Position numbers and translations under genes: made by a program. Shown here piece after piece: positions 47,602 to 56,931 of a stretch of 64,000 nucleotides of DNA. Position 1 is the first letter of the stretch. The number at the start of each line of letters is the position of its first letter. The stretch comes from Mycobacterium lehmannii (lineage in GTDB: Bacteria; Actinomycetota; Actinomycetes; Mycobacteriales; Mycobacteriaceae): the NCBI RefSeq assembly GCF_002245535.1, contig NZ_NKCN01000015.1, positions 1 to 64,000 of the forward strand, in the 5' to 3' direction. The notes beneath the pieces were generated by a model. The model had not been told where the DNA came from. It saw only the letters and a program-made list of their open reading frames with translations, and did no database searches.

Positions 47602-48408
47602 TCAGCCCGGCGGGTCGAGCCGAACCCGGTACATCGACGGCCAGAACTTGCCGGTCAGCAGGTATTCGTCGCCGCCGACGTGCGCGATGCCGTTGAGCAC
47701 CTTCTCCCGGTCGTCGCCCTGACCGGGCCACAGCCCGGCGGCGTCGACGACGGTGTTGACCCTGCCCGTCGCCGGATCGATGCGCACGATCTCATCGGAG
47801 TGCCAGACGTTGGCCCAGACCTGGCCGTCGACGCACTCGAGCTCGTTGAGATTGCGCAGCGGCTGGTCGTCGCGGGTGACGGCCACCGAGCCGGTCTCGG
47901 CGAAGGTCGCCGGGTCGTGGAATCGCAGCCGGTCGGTGCCGTCGCTGCGGACCAGCCGGTCACCGTCGTGACACAGACCCCAGCCCTCCCCGTCGACCGC
48001 CGCCTCTCGCACTGGGGTCAGGGTGGCCCTGTCCCATTCCACCGCCACCCCGTTGCGCCACGTCAGCTCCCAGATACGGTCGCCGACGACGGTGATGCCC
48101 TCGCCGTAGTAGTTGTTCGGGGCCGGTGCCGCGCGCCGCACCGCACCGGTGGCCGGGTCGAGCTCGCGTACCTGTGATTGGCCCACGATGCCCGTGCCTT
48201 CGTAGAGGATGTTGCCGTCGAGCTCGAGGCCCTGCGTCCACGCGGTGATGTCGTGCGGAATCTCCTCGAGGACAACGGGTTCGATGACGGGCGCAGATCC
48301 CGACGGGGCGGGTGTGTCGCTCTGGGCGGGCGGCGACGAGCCGCCGCACGACACCGTCGCGACCGCGAGCAGGACCGCGGCCGCACGCCGGATCAGCGAG
48401 GCATACAT
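47602..48408 (-). CDS. Glutaminyl-peptide cyclotransferase lipoprotein (bacterial type)
   Basis: A 268-aa glutamine cyclotransferase of the plant/bacterial beta-propeller type. TAWTQGLELDGNILYEGTG is the family motif. The N-terminus has a lipoprotein signal (LLAVATVSC, Cys near 21), so the enzyme is anchored outside the membrane. It would cyclise N-terminal Gln of exported peptides to pyroglutamate. It lies just before the tocopherol-cyclase-like gene. Confidence 0.9.
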   Translation of the reverse strand: MYASLIRRAAAVLLAVATVSCGGSSPPAQSDTPAPSGSAPVIEPVVLEEIPHDITAWTQGLELDGNILYEGTGIVGQSQVRELDPATGAVRRAAPAPNNYYGEGITVVGDRIWELTWRNGVAVEWDRATLTPVREAAVDGEGWGLCHDGDRLVRSDGTDRLRFHDPATFAETGSVAVTRDDQPLRNLNELECVDGQVWANVWHSDEIVRIDPATGRVNTVVDAAGLWPGQGDDREKVLNGIAHVGGDEYLLTGKFWPSMYRVRLDPPG

Positions 48409-48456
48409 AGGTCACATGCCTACCGGATGCGCGGGCGTCGTGCCGCTATATGGCTC

Positions 48457-51400
48457 TCAGCGGGCCAGCACCGCGTCGATCGCGCGGTAGATGCGCTGCT
48501 CGCTGACCGGGCGGGGCGTGCCCAGCTGCTGCGCCCACAGGCTGACGCGGAGTTCCTCGATCTGCCTGCCGATGTCGCGGATGTCGGCGCCGGCGGCGCG
48601 CGCGGATGACAACGCGCGCACCAGCTCGTCGTACGCGTCTTCGACCGCATGTACGCGGTCCATCCGCTCGCGGTCGGCGGCGGGCGCCTGCGGCAGCCGC
48701 TCCAGCCGCCTGCCGATGGCAAGCAGATAGCGGGTCAGGTCGGCCAGGTGCGCGGCGCCGGTGGCCGCGACGAAGCCGCGCGGCAACAACCGGTCCAGCT
48801 GTGCGCGGATGTCGGCGATCGCGTCGGCCTGCGCGGCCGAAGGCGCCGACGGCAACGCCACCTCGACGTCGTGCGCTGCCGCGAGCACCTTCTCCACGCG
48901 GGTGACGATTCCGGCCGTCGTGGCCACCAGGTCGGCGGCGACGCGCTCGCGCAGCGCGGTGAACTCCTCGCGGGTCCACGCCGGCGCGGGTGCGAGCATA
49001 TCGGTTGCGGCGTCGGCGCAGTCCTCGATCAGCGCCTGCAGAGACCCGTCGGGATTGGCGCCGAGGACGAGCTTGGTGCGCGGCTGCAGTCCTCGTTCAA
49101 CGGCTTTCACGGGTGACGGCGCCGCGAGGCGCAACAACCTGCGGGTGCCGGGCCCCATCGACGCCTGCTGTTCGGCCGCGGTCGGGAACACATGCAGGTC
49201 GACGGCGCCGCCCTTGTCGACCAGCGCTGGATATCCGCGCACGGTGTGGCCGCCGGCGGTCCGCTCGACAGTGCGCGGCATCTCGTCGAGATCGTCTGGC
49301 CACGTGCGCAATCCGGTGCGCTCGAGGCCGCCCGCCACCGCATCGGCGACCGCGCGCCGGACCGGCGCGGCGAGTTCATGCTGCAGCGCGTCAAGATCCT
49401 TACCCCGCGCCAATTCGGTGCCGTCGGCGCCTTCGACGGCGAAGGTGACGCGCAGGTGCGACGGCAGCTTGTCGAGGTCGAACGCGTCGACCGGCACCAG
49501 CACGCCGGTGCGGCGGTGCAGTTCACGCTGCACGGCCTCGAGCAGCGGCTCGGCTCCCGGAGTGATCGCGTCGAGCACCGCGCGCGCCGTGTCAGGTGCG
49601 GGCACGAAGTTGCGCCGCAAGTCTTTCGGCAGCGAGCGAATCAACGCGGTGACCAGCTCCTCCCGCAATGCCGGTACCTGCCAGGCGAACTCGTCGCCGC
49701 CGAGCCGGGCCAGCACCCCCACGGGCACGTGCACGGTCACACCGTCGTCCTCGGCTCCCGGCTCGAAGCGGTAGCTCAGCGGCAGCGCCAAGTCGCCCGC
49801 CCGCCACGCGTCGGGCTGGCCATCGACCGCGTCCTCGGTACGAAGCAGATCGTCGCGGGTGAACGTGAGCAGCTCCGGGGTGACGTGGCGCTGCTTTTTC
49901 CACCATGCGTCGAAGTGCCGCGCGGACACCACATCCGCCGGGATGCGTGCGTCGTAGAACGCGAAGATCTCCTCGTCGCCGACCAGCAGGTCGCGTCGGC
50001 GGGCCTTCTCCTCCAGTTCCTCGAGTTCCTCGCGCAGGCGGGCGTTGTCGCGGAAGAAGTGGTGCCGCGTCTGCCAGTCGCCCTCGACCAGCGCGTGCCG
50101 GATGAACAAGTCGCGCGCCAGGTCCGGTTCGATCTGCGAGTAGCCGACCCGGCGACGGGCAACCAGCGCCAGCCCGTAGAGCGTCACCCGCTCGAAGGCC
50201 ATCACCGCCCCGCGCTGGGCGTCCCAGTGCGGTTCGCTGTAGGTGCGCTGCACGAGATCGCCCGCGATGCGCTCGACGACTTCGGGTTGGATACGGGCCC
50301 CGACGCGGCCGAACAGCCGGTTGGTTTCGACGAGATCGGCGACGACGATCCAGCGCGGCGGACGTTTCGTGAGCGCCGAACCGGGCGCGAGGACGAACTT
50401 GGAGTTGCGCGCGCCCTGGTATTCGCGGCCGTCACCGTCGCGCAGCCCGATATGCGATAGCAGGCCCGCCAGAAGCGCGGCGTGCACACTTGCGGGGTCG
50501 GCGGGTTCTCGCACGTCGCTGGACTCCGTGATCCCGAGGTCGCGCGCGATGCTGCGCAGCTGCCCGGTGAGGTCCTGCCACTCCCGGATCCGCAGATAGT
50601 GCAGAAACTCGTCTCGGCACATCCGGCGAAACGCATTGCCGGACAGCTCTTTGCGCTGCTCGCCGAGGTACCGCCACAGGTTGAGGTACGACACGAAATC
50701 GGAATGCTCGTCGGCGAATCTGGCGTGTTTCTGCCGCGCGGCGTCCTCGCGGTCGGCAGGCCGCTCCCGAGGGTCGGGGATGGACAGCGCCGCGGCCAGC
50801 ACGAGGATCTCGCGCACGCAGCCCTCGGTGTCGGCCTGCAGGATCATGCGGCCCAGACGGGGGTCGACGGGAAGCTGCGCGAGCCTGCGGCCGACATCGG
50901 TGATCGCGCCGTCGGCATCGAACGCGCCGAGTTCCTGCAACAGCTGCACACCGTCGCGGATGCTGCGCCGGTCCGGCGGGTCGAGGAAAGGAAAGGTCTC
51001 GATCTCGCCCAGCCCGAGGGCCGCCATCTGCAGGATGACCGCGGCCAGGTTGGTCCGCAGGATCTCGGGCTCGGTGTAGCGCGGCCGCGCCGCGAAGTCC
51101 TCCTCCGAGTAGAGGCGGATACATACCCCCGGTGCCGTCCGTCCGGACCGCCCGGCCCGCTGCGCGGCCGACGCCTGGGAGATCGGCTCGATCGGCAGCC
51201 GCTGCACCTTGGTTCTGCGGCTGTAGCGGGAGATGCGGGCGGTGCCCGGGTCGACGACGTAGCGGATTCCGGGCACCGTGAGCGACGTCTCGGCGACGTT
51301 GGTCGCGAGCACGATGCGGCGGCCGGTGTGGCGGGGCGCGAACACCCGCTGCTGGTCGGCCGTCGGCAACCGTGCGTACAGCGGTAGCACTTCGGTCGTG

Positions 51401-52368
51401 GCACCGACCAATCCGCGCAGCACCTCACTGGTGTCACGGATTTCCCGCTCACCCGACAGGAACACCAGCACGTCGCCGGGCGGTTCGTTCTCCAACTCGG
51501 CAATGGCGTCGACGATCGCCTCGGTCTGGTCGCGGGTCTGCGTGCGCACCACCTCGTGGTCGGGATCGTCGGGGTCATCGCTCTCGTCGACCGGGGCGGC
51601 GACTTCCAAAGGGCGGTAACGTATTTCGACCGGATAGGTGCGCCCTGACACCTCGACGATCGGCGCACCGCCGAAGTGGGCCGCGAAGCGCTCCGGTTCG
51701 ATCGTCGCGGAGGTCACGATCAGCTTGAGGTCGGGCCGCCGAGGCAGAAGCCCCCGAAGGTATCCGAGTAGGAAGTCGATGTTGAGGCTGCGCTCATGGG
51801 CCTCGTCGAGGATCAGGGTGTCGTAGCGCAGCAACCGGCGGTCACGCTGGATCTCGGCGAGCAGGATGCCGTCGGTCATCAGCTTGACCAGGGTGCGGTC
51901 GCTGGCCTGGTCGGTGAAGCGCACCGTGTAGCCGATCGTGTCGCCCAGCGGGCTGCCCACCTCGTCGGCGATGCGCTGGGCGACGGTGCGGGCGGCGAGG
52001 CGTCGCGGCTGGGTGTGCCCGATCGTGCCGCCCACACCGCGGCCGATGTCGAGACAGATCTTGGGCAGCTGGGTCGTCTTCCCCGAACCGGTTTCGCCGG
52101 CGACGATCACCACCTGGTGTTCGGTGATCGCCTTGGCGATCTCGTCGCGGCGTTCGCTGACCGGAAGCTCGGGGTAGGAGATCGTCGGGACCGCGGCGGC
52201 GCGGGTCGTGACGACCGCTTCCGCGGCAGCGATCTGCTCGGCGAGTTTGGCGAGCTTCTCCGGAGGCGCGCCGCGCATTTGACGAAGGCGCCTGCCGAAG
52301 CGGGCCGCGTCGCGGATCATCAGCCCGTCGAGGCGCTCGCGAAGCTCAGCGACAGACGGGCCGGACAC
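48457..52368 (-). CDS. hrpA: ATP-dependent RNA helicase HrpA
   Basis: A 1303-aa DEAH-box helicase. Walker A is AGETGSGKTTQLPK, the DEAH motif is LILDEAHERSLN, motif III is TSATIE and motif VI is QRAGRSGRTAPG. The OB/HA2 region and the long DUF3418 C-terminus complete the HrpA architecture (about 1300 aa). HrpA acts in mRNA processing or ribosome rescue. The GTG at 52368 begins VSGPSVAELRERL; upstream residues in the open frame are non-homologous. An internal ATG at codon 17 is possible. Confidence 0.93.
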   Translation of the reverse strand: MSGPSVAELRERLDGLMIRDAARFGRRLRQMRGAPPEKLAKLAEQIAAAEAVVTTRAAAVPTISYPELPVSERRDEIAKAITEHQVVIVAGETGSGKTTQLPKICLDIGRGVGGTIGHTQPRRLAARTVAQRIADEVGSPLGDTIGYTVRFTDQASDRTLVKLMTDGILLAEIQRDRRLLRYDTLILDEAHERSLNIDFLLGYLRGLLPRRPDLKLIVTSATIEPERFAAHFGGAPIVEVSGRTYPVEIRYRPLEVAAPVDESDDPDDPDHEVVRTQTRDQTEAIVDAIAELENEPPGDVLVFLSGEREIRDTSEVLRGLVGATTEVLPLYARLPTADQQRVFAPRHTGRRIVLATNVAETSLTVPGIRYVVDPGTARISRYSRRTKVQRLPIEPISQASAAQRAGRSGRTAPGVCIRLYSEEDFAARPRYTEPEILRTNLAAVILQMAALGLGEIETFPFLDPPDRRSIRDGVQLLQELGAFDADGAITDVGRRLAQLPVDPRLGRMILQADTEGCVREILVLAAALSIPDPRERPADREDAARQKHARFADEHSDFVSYLNLWRYLGEQRKELSGNAFRRMCRDEFLHYLRIREWQDLTGQLRSIARDLGITESSDVREPADPASVHAALLAGLLSHIGLRDGDGREYQGARNSKFVLAPGSALTKRPPRWIVVADLVETNRLFGRVGARIQPEVVERIAGDLVQRTYSEPHWDAQRGAVMAFERVTLYGLALVARRRVGYSQIEPDLARDLFIRHALVEGDWQTRHHFFRDNARLREELEELEEKARRRDLLVGDEEIFAFYDARIPADVVSARHFDAWWKKQRHVTPELLTFTRDDLLRTEDAVDGQPDAWRAGDLALPLSYRFEPGAEDDGVTVHVPVGVLARLGGDEFAWQVPALREELVTALIRSLPKDLRRNFVPAPDTARAVLDAITPGAEPLLEAVQRELHRRTGVLVPVDAFDLDKLPSHLRVTFAVEGADGTELARGKDLDALQHELAAPVRRAVADAVAGGLERTGLRTWPDDLDEMPRTVERTAGGHTVRGYPALVDKGGAVDLHVFPTAAEQQASMGPGTRRLLRLAAPSPVKAVERGLQPRTKLVLGANPDGSLQALIEDCADAATDMLAPAPAWTREEFTALRERVAADLVATTAGIVTRVEKVLAAAHDVEVALPSAPSAAQADAIADIRAQLDRLLPRGFVAATGAAHLADLTRYLLAIGRRLERLPQAPAADRERMDRVHAVEDAYDELVRALSSARAAGADIRDIGRQIEELRVSLWAQQLGTPRPVSEQRIYRAIDAVLAR

Positions 52369-52543
52369 TCCGGCCAGGATAGGCGGCCGGTCAGCGCGTC
52401 GGCAGGTGGGCGTCGCTGTCGGCGGTCGACGGGGTGCCCGTCCAGTTGGCCGGCAGGCGAAGTGCACTCTCCGACGGGAATCCGGCTCGGCGGTGTAGAT
52501 GCACAACGTCGGGCGTCGTGAGTGCAACCAGCACGGTGCGGTC

Positions 52544-53713
52544 CTACGTGGGCCGCACCGTGCCGCTGCGCGCGGAGGTCGCGTATGCGTCACGGGCGGA
52601 ATCGATTTCGTCGCAGAGACGCTCGGCGTCGGTGTACAGCCCGCCGAAGATCGCCCACTGGTTGGGACGGTCGAGTTCACGGTTGGCGACGTGCGCGGTC
52701 AGTTCGTCGAACGCCGCCCGGCACCGGCGGGCCTCCTCGGCCAGGGGTTGCCCGCCGAAGTCGGCGACGGTGTGCATCGACCCCGCAGCCGCGACGGCAT
52801 CCCGCACGGCCGCCAGCAGCGTGCCGTAGCGGCGGAGGAACTCGTCGTGGTGTGCGCCCGACTCTTCCCGCGCGACGGCACGGACCACCCCCGTGGCCAC
52901 CCATCGCAACTCTTCGCCGATCCGCTCGAGCGCATTGACCGTCACCCGGTGACCTGCCACCGCGGTGTCGGTGTGGACCAGCAGCCGGCGCACATTGAGC
53001 TTCGTGGTGCGCACGGCGTGGTCAAGGGTGTGGCGGGCCTGCGCCGCCTTGTTCGGCAAGGTGTCGGCGCGCCACTGCCAATCCCGCGCGACCTCCTCGC
53101 TCACCTCGTCGTCGTCCACCAGCCCCTCGGCCATATCCGTCAGCAGCTCGACCATCGACCCGCTGACCGATTCCACGGCGTGCCGGACGCTGCGATACCG
53201 CAGCGGCGGCGCGACCACCAACGTCACCACGAGCGCCACCGACGCACCCAGCAGAACCATCCCCGCGATCGACGGAAGGGGGCTGCCGCCCGAGGCGTCA
53301 CCGGAGGGCAGCGCGAAGGTGCCGTAGGCGAAGATCGCCGCCACCGCGACGTTGATCCCCTGAGCGCCCAGACGGCGCCACCGCCCGATCACCAGCGCGA
53401 CGATCAGCATGACCGGGAACAGCCACACCACCACACCCCACAGCCACACCGCCGCGCCCGCCAGGCCGATGCCGACGAGCATCGCGGCCGTGTAGCGAAC
53501 GGCCTTCGCGATCGAGTCCGCGATCGTGATCTCGACCAGCATCAGGGCCGAGAACGCCGCGAAGGTGGCGTGCGAGGAACCGAACACCCTGGTCGCCAGG
53601 AGCCACGCGATGGTGCACGCGATGACGGCCTTCAGCAAGGCCAGTGCGGTCTCGCGATCGAGCCGCACGTGATGGAACGCGTGCCGGGCACGGGATAGCA
53701 GACTGCCCACCAC
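52544..53713 (-). CDS. FUSC family aromatic-acid exporter-like membrane protein
   Basis: A 389-aa protein. Residues about 20-175 hold six predicted helices (LKAVIACTIAWLLATRVFG, FSALMLVEITIADSI, AVAAIFAYGTFAL). A cytoplasmic helical C-terminal half (about 180-389) follows. This is the FUSC layout of aromatic-acid or drug efflux (AaeB/YccS-like). The substrate is unknown. GTG 53713; it follows the MTHFR-like gene by 36 bp on the same strand. Confidence 0.82.
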   Translation of the reverse strand: MVGSLLSRARHAFHHVRLDRETALALLKAVIACTIAWLLATRVFGSSHATFAAFSALMLVEITIADSIAKAVRYTAAMLVGIGLAGAAVWLWGVVVWLFPVMLIVALVIGRWRRLGAQGINVAVAAIFAYGTFALPSGDASGGSPLPSIAGMVLLGASVALVVTLVVAPPLRYRSVRHAVESVSGSMVELLTDMAEGLVDDDEVSEEVARDWQWRADTLPNKAAQARHTLDHAVRTTKLNVRRLLVHTDTAVAGHRVTVNALERIGEELRWVATGVVRAVAREESGAHHDEFLRRYGTLLAAVRDAVAAAGSMHTVADFGGQPLAEEARRCRAAFDELTAHVANRELDRPNQWAIFGGLYTDAERLCDEIDSARDAYATSARSGTVRPT

Positions 53714-53749
53714 GTGGTGGGCCTTCCCGCTGCCGGGAGGCGTAAACCG

Positions 53750-54643
53750 TCAGGGCGTGTCGGGCGCCCAGTAGTCGAGCATCTCGGCGAACGTCTCGAA
53801 CGCCGGGGTGGACACGCCGTAGGTGGCCTCGAGGTGGATGCTCAGCGGGAAGCCGAGGTCGCCGACACCGTCGATGACGCGTTTGTACAAGTCGAGCATC
53901 AGTTTGCGCTTCTCCGCCGGCTCTGTGGAGGCGAGCTTCTTGACGAACTCCTGCTCGGCGGCGACGGCGGCGTTACCCGGATCCTGGATCAGCCAGTTGA
54001 TCAGGCCGACCTTGCTCTCCAGCTTCGGCACGAAACCGAACGACAGCAGGATCTCGGGCCGGTGATCGGTCTGCTCGGCGAAGTCGCGCAGGAACCCGAC
54101 GATCGCGTCGGAGTACAGCAACTGGGTCATGCCGTAGGTGGCGCCCTGATCGCACTTGAACCGGAACCGGCCCTGCTCACCATCGCGGGTTGGGATGAGA
54201 ATCGCCCCGCGGTTGGGCACGACGTCGGAGTAGATCGACAGCGCGTCGGTCGGAGCGACCCCGGTACCCTCGCCGTCGCTCATCGTGCGCGGCACCCCGA
54301 CGAACGCGATGCCGTCGAACCCGGCGCTGGACAGATCGGTCAGCCGCCGACGCAACGTCGGTTCGTCCATGAACGCGGTGACCTGGGTGCACAGCCCGTT
54401 CATCCCGGACAGTTCGGGGGTGATGATCGCCCAGAAGTCGAGCACATCCATTTTGGGCTTCATCTCGATGGGACGGTCGTCGTCCTCCTCGATCATGCCG
54501 GGGATCATCACGTGCTTGATGCGGCCGTCGAGCCCGGTTTCCGCGGAGCATCGCAGCACCTTCTGCGCATCCTCCAACGCCTGCTCGTGCCCACGCTCGA
54601 CGTTCGGCGGCACCAGCTCGAGCGCGATGGTGTTCAGCGTCAC
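53750..54643 (-). CDS. Methylenetetrahydrofolate reductase, flavin-lacking mycobacterial type
   Basis: A 297-aa TIM-barrel protein of the MTHFR-like family (LVPPNVERGHEQALEDAQKV; FVGVPRTMSDGEG; KCDQGATYGMTQLLYSDAIV). It resembles the atypical mycobacterial enzymes represented by Rv2172c, which lack FAD-binding residues of classical MetF. The reduction of 5,10-methylene-THF to 5-methyl-THF for methionine synthesis is the inferred role. GTG 54643 has GAGGAG upstream. It is divergent from the ANTAR gene. Confidence 0.8.
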   Translation of the reverse strand: MTLNTIALELVPPNVERGHEQALEDAQKVLRCSAETGLDGRIKHVMIPGMIEEDDDRPIEMKPKMDVLDFWAIITPELSGMNGLCTQVTAFMDEPTLRRRLTDLSSAGFDGIAFVGVPRTMSDGEGTGVAPTDALSIYSDVVPNRGAILIPTRDGEQGRFRFKCDQGATYGMTQLLYSDAIVGFLRDFAEQTDHRPEILLSFGFVPKLESKVGLINWLIQDPGNAAVAAEQEFVKKLASTEPAEKRKLMLDLYKRVIDGVGDLGFPLSIHLEATYGVSTPAFETFAEMLDYWAPDTP

Positions 54644-54798
54644 CGGGCTGCTCCTCATCCGACGGTTTCTTCCCGCGCGCGGCAGGTCTTCTTTGACCAC
54701 CATCCGCGCTCGCCAGGAAGCCTCACCATACAGACAGCACCGTTGGGACCCGTTCCGGCTCCGCAGCTCGAGGGCTCCCAGTCGATTCCCAGCGTCTG

Positions 54799-54833
54799 AC
54801 CAACCGTGTGCCGACTGCGGTTGGTACCAACGG
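54799..54833. promoter_or_regulatory. Three ACCAACSG half-sites before the ANTAR gene
   Basis: ACCAACCG (54799-54806) faces CGGTTGGT (54818-54825), and ACCAACGG (54826-54833) follows directly. The outer pair is an 8-11-8 inverted repeat, and the centre contains the 12-bp palindrome GTTGGTACCAAC (54820-54831). It lies 5 bp before the ANTAR start and could be an operator or an RNA hairpin. Confidence 0.4.
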
Positions 54834-54837
54834 AGCC

Positions 54838-55089
54838 ATGACTCCCGGACGACAATGCTTGGACACCGCGGAAGGTGTTCTCATCGCGCTTCGCCACTGC
54901 ACGGTCGACGAGGCGTTCCGCGAGATGATCCGCGCGGCGCAACACCATCGGGTGCCGTTGTTCACGCTCGCCGACGCGCTGGTCACCGCCGCAAGCGGCA
55001 AAGGGGAATGTGTGAACGCGGCGGCGCGAACCGCTGTGCTCACCGAGTGGGGCGCCCTGTTGGGAACTTCGACCTCGGCCCGTTTGTGA
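54838..55089 (+). CDS. Small stand-alone ANTAR protein
   Basis: An 83-aa protein with an ANTAR-like domain and no sensor part (QCLDTAEGVLIALRHCTVDE, then MIRAAQHHRVPLFTLADALV). ANTAR proteins bind hairpins in nascent RNA. Without a sensor domain it must be controlled by level or by partner. ATG 54838 has CGGAG close upstream. It is separated from selO by 48 bp on the same strand. Confidence 0.7.
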   Translation: MTPGRQCLDTAEGVLIALRHCTVDEAFREMIRAAQHHRVPLFTLADALVTAASGKGECVNAAARTAVLTEWGALLGTSTSARL

Positions 55090-55124
55090 ATCTGACGACG
55101 ACACGGAGCACCGGTTACCGCTCG

Positions 55125-55130
55125 TACTGT
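55125..55130 (+). promoter_or_regulatory. -10 element (TACTGT) that fixes the selO start
   Basis: TACTGT ends 7 nt before GTG 55138. The earlier GTG at 55129 lies inside this element, so 55138 is the more likely leaderless start. Confidence 0.4.
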
Positions 55131-55137
55131 GGAAAGG

Positions 55138-56622
55138 GTGAGCATCGCACCCACCGCCGTCACCTTCGCCGACCGCTACGCCAGCGACCTACCCGAGCTC
55201 GCGGTCCGCTGGCAGGCCGAGTCGGCGCCGGAACCGCGGCTGCTCGTCCTCAACGAGCCGCTGGCCGCCGAACTCGGCATCGACCCCGCCTGGTTGCGCG
55301 GACCCGAGGGGCTGCGGCTGCTGGTCGGCACGCAGGTTCCCGACGGCGCGAACCCGGTCGCGCAGGCCTATGCCGGTCACCAGTTCGGTGGGTACGTCCC
55401 GCGACTGGGCGACGGGCGCGCGCTGCTGCTCGGCGAACTCACGACGACCTCCGGAGAGCTTCGCGACCTGCATCTGAAGGGTTCCGGCGCGACGCCGTTC
55501 GCGCGCGGCGGCGACGGTTTGGCCGCCGTCGGCCCGATGCTGCGTGAATACATCGTCAGCGAGGCGATGCACGCGATGGGTATTCCGACCACCCGCTCGT
55601 TGGCCGTGGTCGCGACCGGACGCCAGGTGCAGCGCGAGACGCCGCTACCCGGTGCGGTGCTGTCGCGGGTGGCCCGCAGCCATCTGCGCGTCGGCACCTT
55701 CCAGTACGCCGCGAACACCGGCGACATCGAGCTCTTGCGGCGCCTGGCCGACCACGCGATCCAGCGGCACCATCCCGACGCAGCCGGCGCGGGCAACCCC
55801 TATGTCGCGTTGTTCGAGTCGGTGATCGCGGTGCAGGCCGCGCTGATCGCCAAATGGATGCTGGTCGGCTTTGTGCATGGCGTGATGAACACCGACAACA
55901 TGACGATCTCCGGGGAGACCATCGACTACGGGCCGTGCGCGTTCATGGAGGCCTACGACCCCGAGACGGTGTTCAGCTCGATCGACTCGTGGGGCCGCTA
56001 CGCCTACGGCAACCAGCCGGCGATCGCGGTGTGGAACCTGGCCCGGCTGGCCGAGGCACTGCTGCCGTTGTTCGCCGACGAACAACAGCAGGCGATTGCG
56101 ATCGCCGAAGGCAGCCTCGGTGGTTTCGCGCCCAAGTTCCAGGACGCGTTGTCGGCGGGCATGTGCGCCAAGCTCGGGTTGCCCGACACCACGCCCGACG
56201 AGATCGCGGTGCCGTTGATGAACGACCTGATCGCCCAGCTGCACCAGAGCCACGTCGACTTCACGTCGTTCTTCCGCCAACTCGCGCATGCGGCCCGCGG
56301 TGACGACGAACCCGCACGCGGCCTGTTCCTCGACCTCGCCGCGTTCGACGAGTGGCTGTCGCGGTGGCATGCGTTGCGGCCCGACGCGACGGTGATGGAC
56401 CGCGTCAACCCGGTCTACATTCCTCGCAACCATCTGGTCGAGGAGGCGCTGACCGCCGCGACCGGCCAGATTGGCGGCACCGCCGCCGAAGGCGACCTCG
56501 ACCCGCTGTACCGGCTGCTGGACGCGGTCACCGCGCCGTATGACGAGCGCCCAGGTCTGCAGCGGTACGCCGAACCCGCACCCGATGACTTCGGGAAGTA
56601 CCGAACCTTCTGTGGGACCTGA
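55138..56622 (+). CDS. selO: SelO/YdiU family protein adenylyltransferase
   Basis: A 494-aa pseudokinase-fold enzyme that transfers AMP from ATP to protein hydroxyls. [20 protein letters not shown] holds the inverted ATP-binding residues, [16 protein letters not shown] the catalytic loop and [13 protein letters not shown] the metal motif. The C-terminus ends FCGT, with a Cys where eukaryotic SelO has selenocysteine. The length fits the YdiU family. In E. coli it acts in oxidative-stress control of metabolism; the target here is unknown. The GTG 55138 is chosen from the -10 spacing; 55129 is the alternative. Confidence 0.92.
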   Translation: MSIAPTAVTFADRYASDLPELAVRWQAESAPEPRLLVLNEPLAAELGIDPAWLRGPEGLRLLVGTQVPDGANPVAQAYAGHQFGGYVPRLGDGRALLLGELTTTSGELRDLHLKGSGATPFARGGDGLAAVGPMLREYIVSEAMHAMGIPTTRSLAVVATGRQVQRETPLPGAVLSRVARSHLRVGTFQYAANTGDIELLRRLADHAIQRHHPDAAGAGNPYVALFESVIAVQAALIAKWMLVGFVHGVMNTDNMTISGETIDYGPCAFMEAYDPETVFSSIDSWGRYAYGNQPAIAVWNLARLAEALLPLFADEQQQAIAIAEGSLGGFAPKFQDALSAGMCAKLGLPDTTPDEIAVPLMNDLIAQLHQSHVDFTSFFRQLAHAARGDDEPARGLFLDLAAFDEWLSRWHALRPDATVMDRVNPVYIPRNHLVEEALTAATGQIGGTAAEGDLDPLYRLLDAVTAPYDERPGLQRYAEPAPDDFGKYRTFCGT

Positions 56623-56633
56623 GCCAGCCGACC

Positions 56634-56639
56634 TAGACT
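56634..56639 (+). promoter_or_regulatory. -10 element (TAGACT), leaderless-type
   Basis: TAGACT ends 6 nt before ATG 56646 of the frameshifted secreted-peptide gene. The promoter appears intact. Confidence 0.35.
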
Positions 56640-56645
56640 GCCTTC

Positions 56646-56874
56646 ATGATGCGACGGTCACTGATCGCGGGGCTTTTCGTGGCCGCGCTGGCGGCAGCAC
56701 CCCTTTCGCCCGTCGTCGCGGCAGCCCAGCCGGGCAACTGTTGCTGCCCGCCGGGTCAGACGGGCGTCATTTTACGGTTGCGCGTCCTTCTGCGTCGACG
56801 GTAAGGCCTTGGACACCAGCACCGGATTGTGCGTGCCGGTCCCCCCGCCGTATCCGCATCCGCCGGTGGCCTGA
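56646..56874 (+). pseudogene. Frameshifted small secreted Cys-rich protein gene
   Basis: The ATG opens a signal peptide (LIAGLFVAALAAAPLS, cleavage near VVAAAQP) followed by a Cys-rich start (GNCCCPPGQTGV). The frame then stops after LRLRVLLRRR. From the T run at 56770-56773 onward, the +1 frame reads YGCASFCVDGKALDTSTG and on to a Pro-rich end at 56874. Deleting one T would give a 75-aa secreted peptide with a six-cysteine pattern. The gene is either a true pseudogene or carries a homopolymer sequencing error. Confidence 0.7.
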
Positions 56875-56931
56875 GGCGCGTCAGCCGGTCGCGGGGGTTA
56901 GGCCGACGCGGTGTCGGTTACTTCAAGATCT

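Noticed and set aside
56602-56640. Selenocysteine read-through at the selO TGA
   Set aside because: The residue before the stop region is already Cys (FCGT), and the sequence after TGA does not continue the family.
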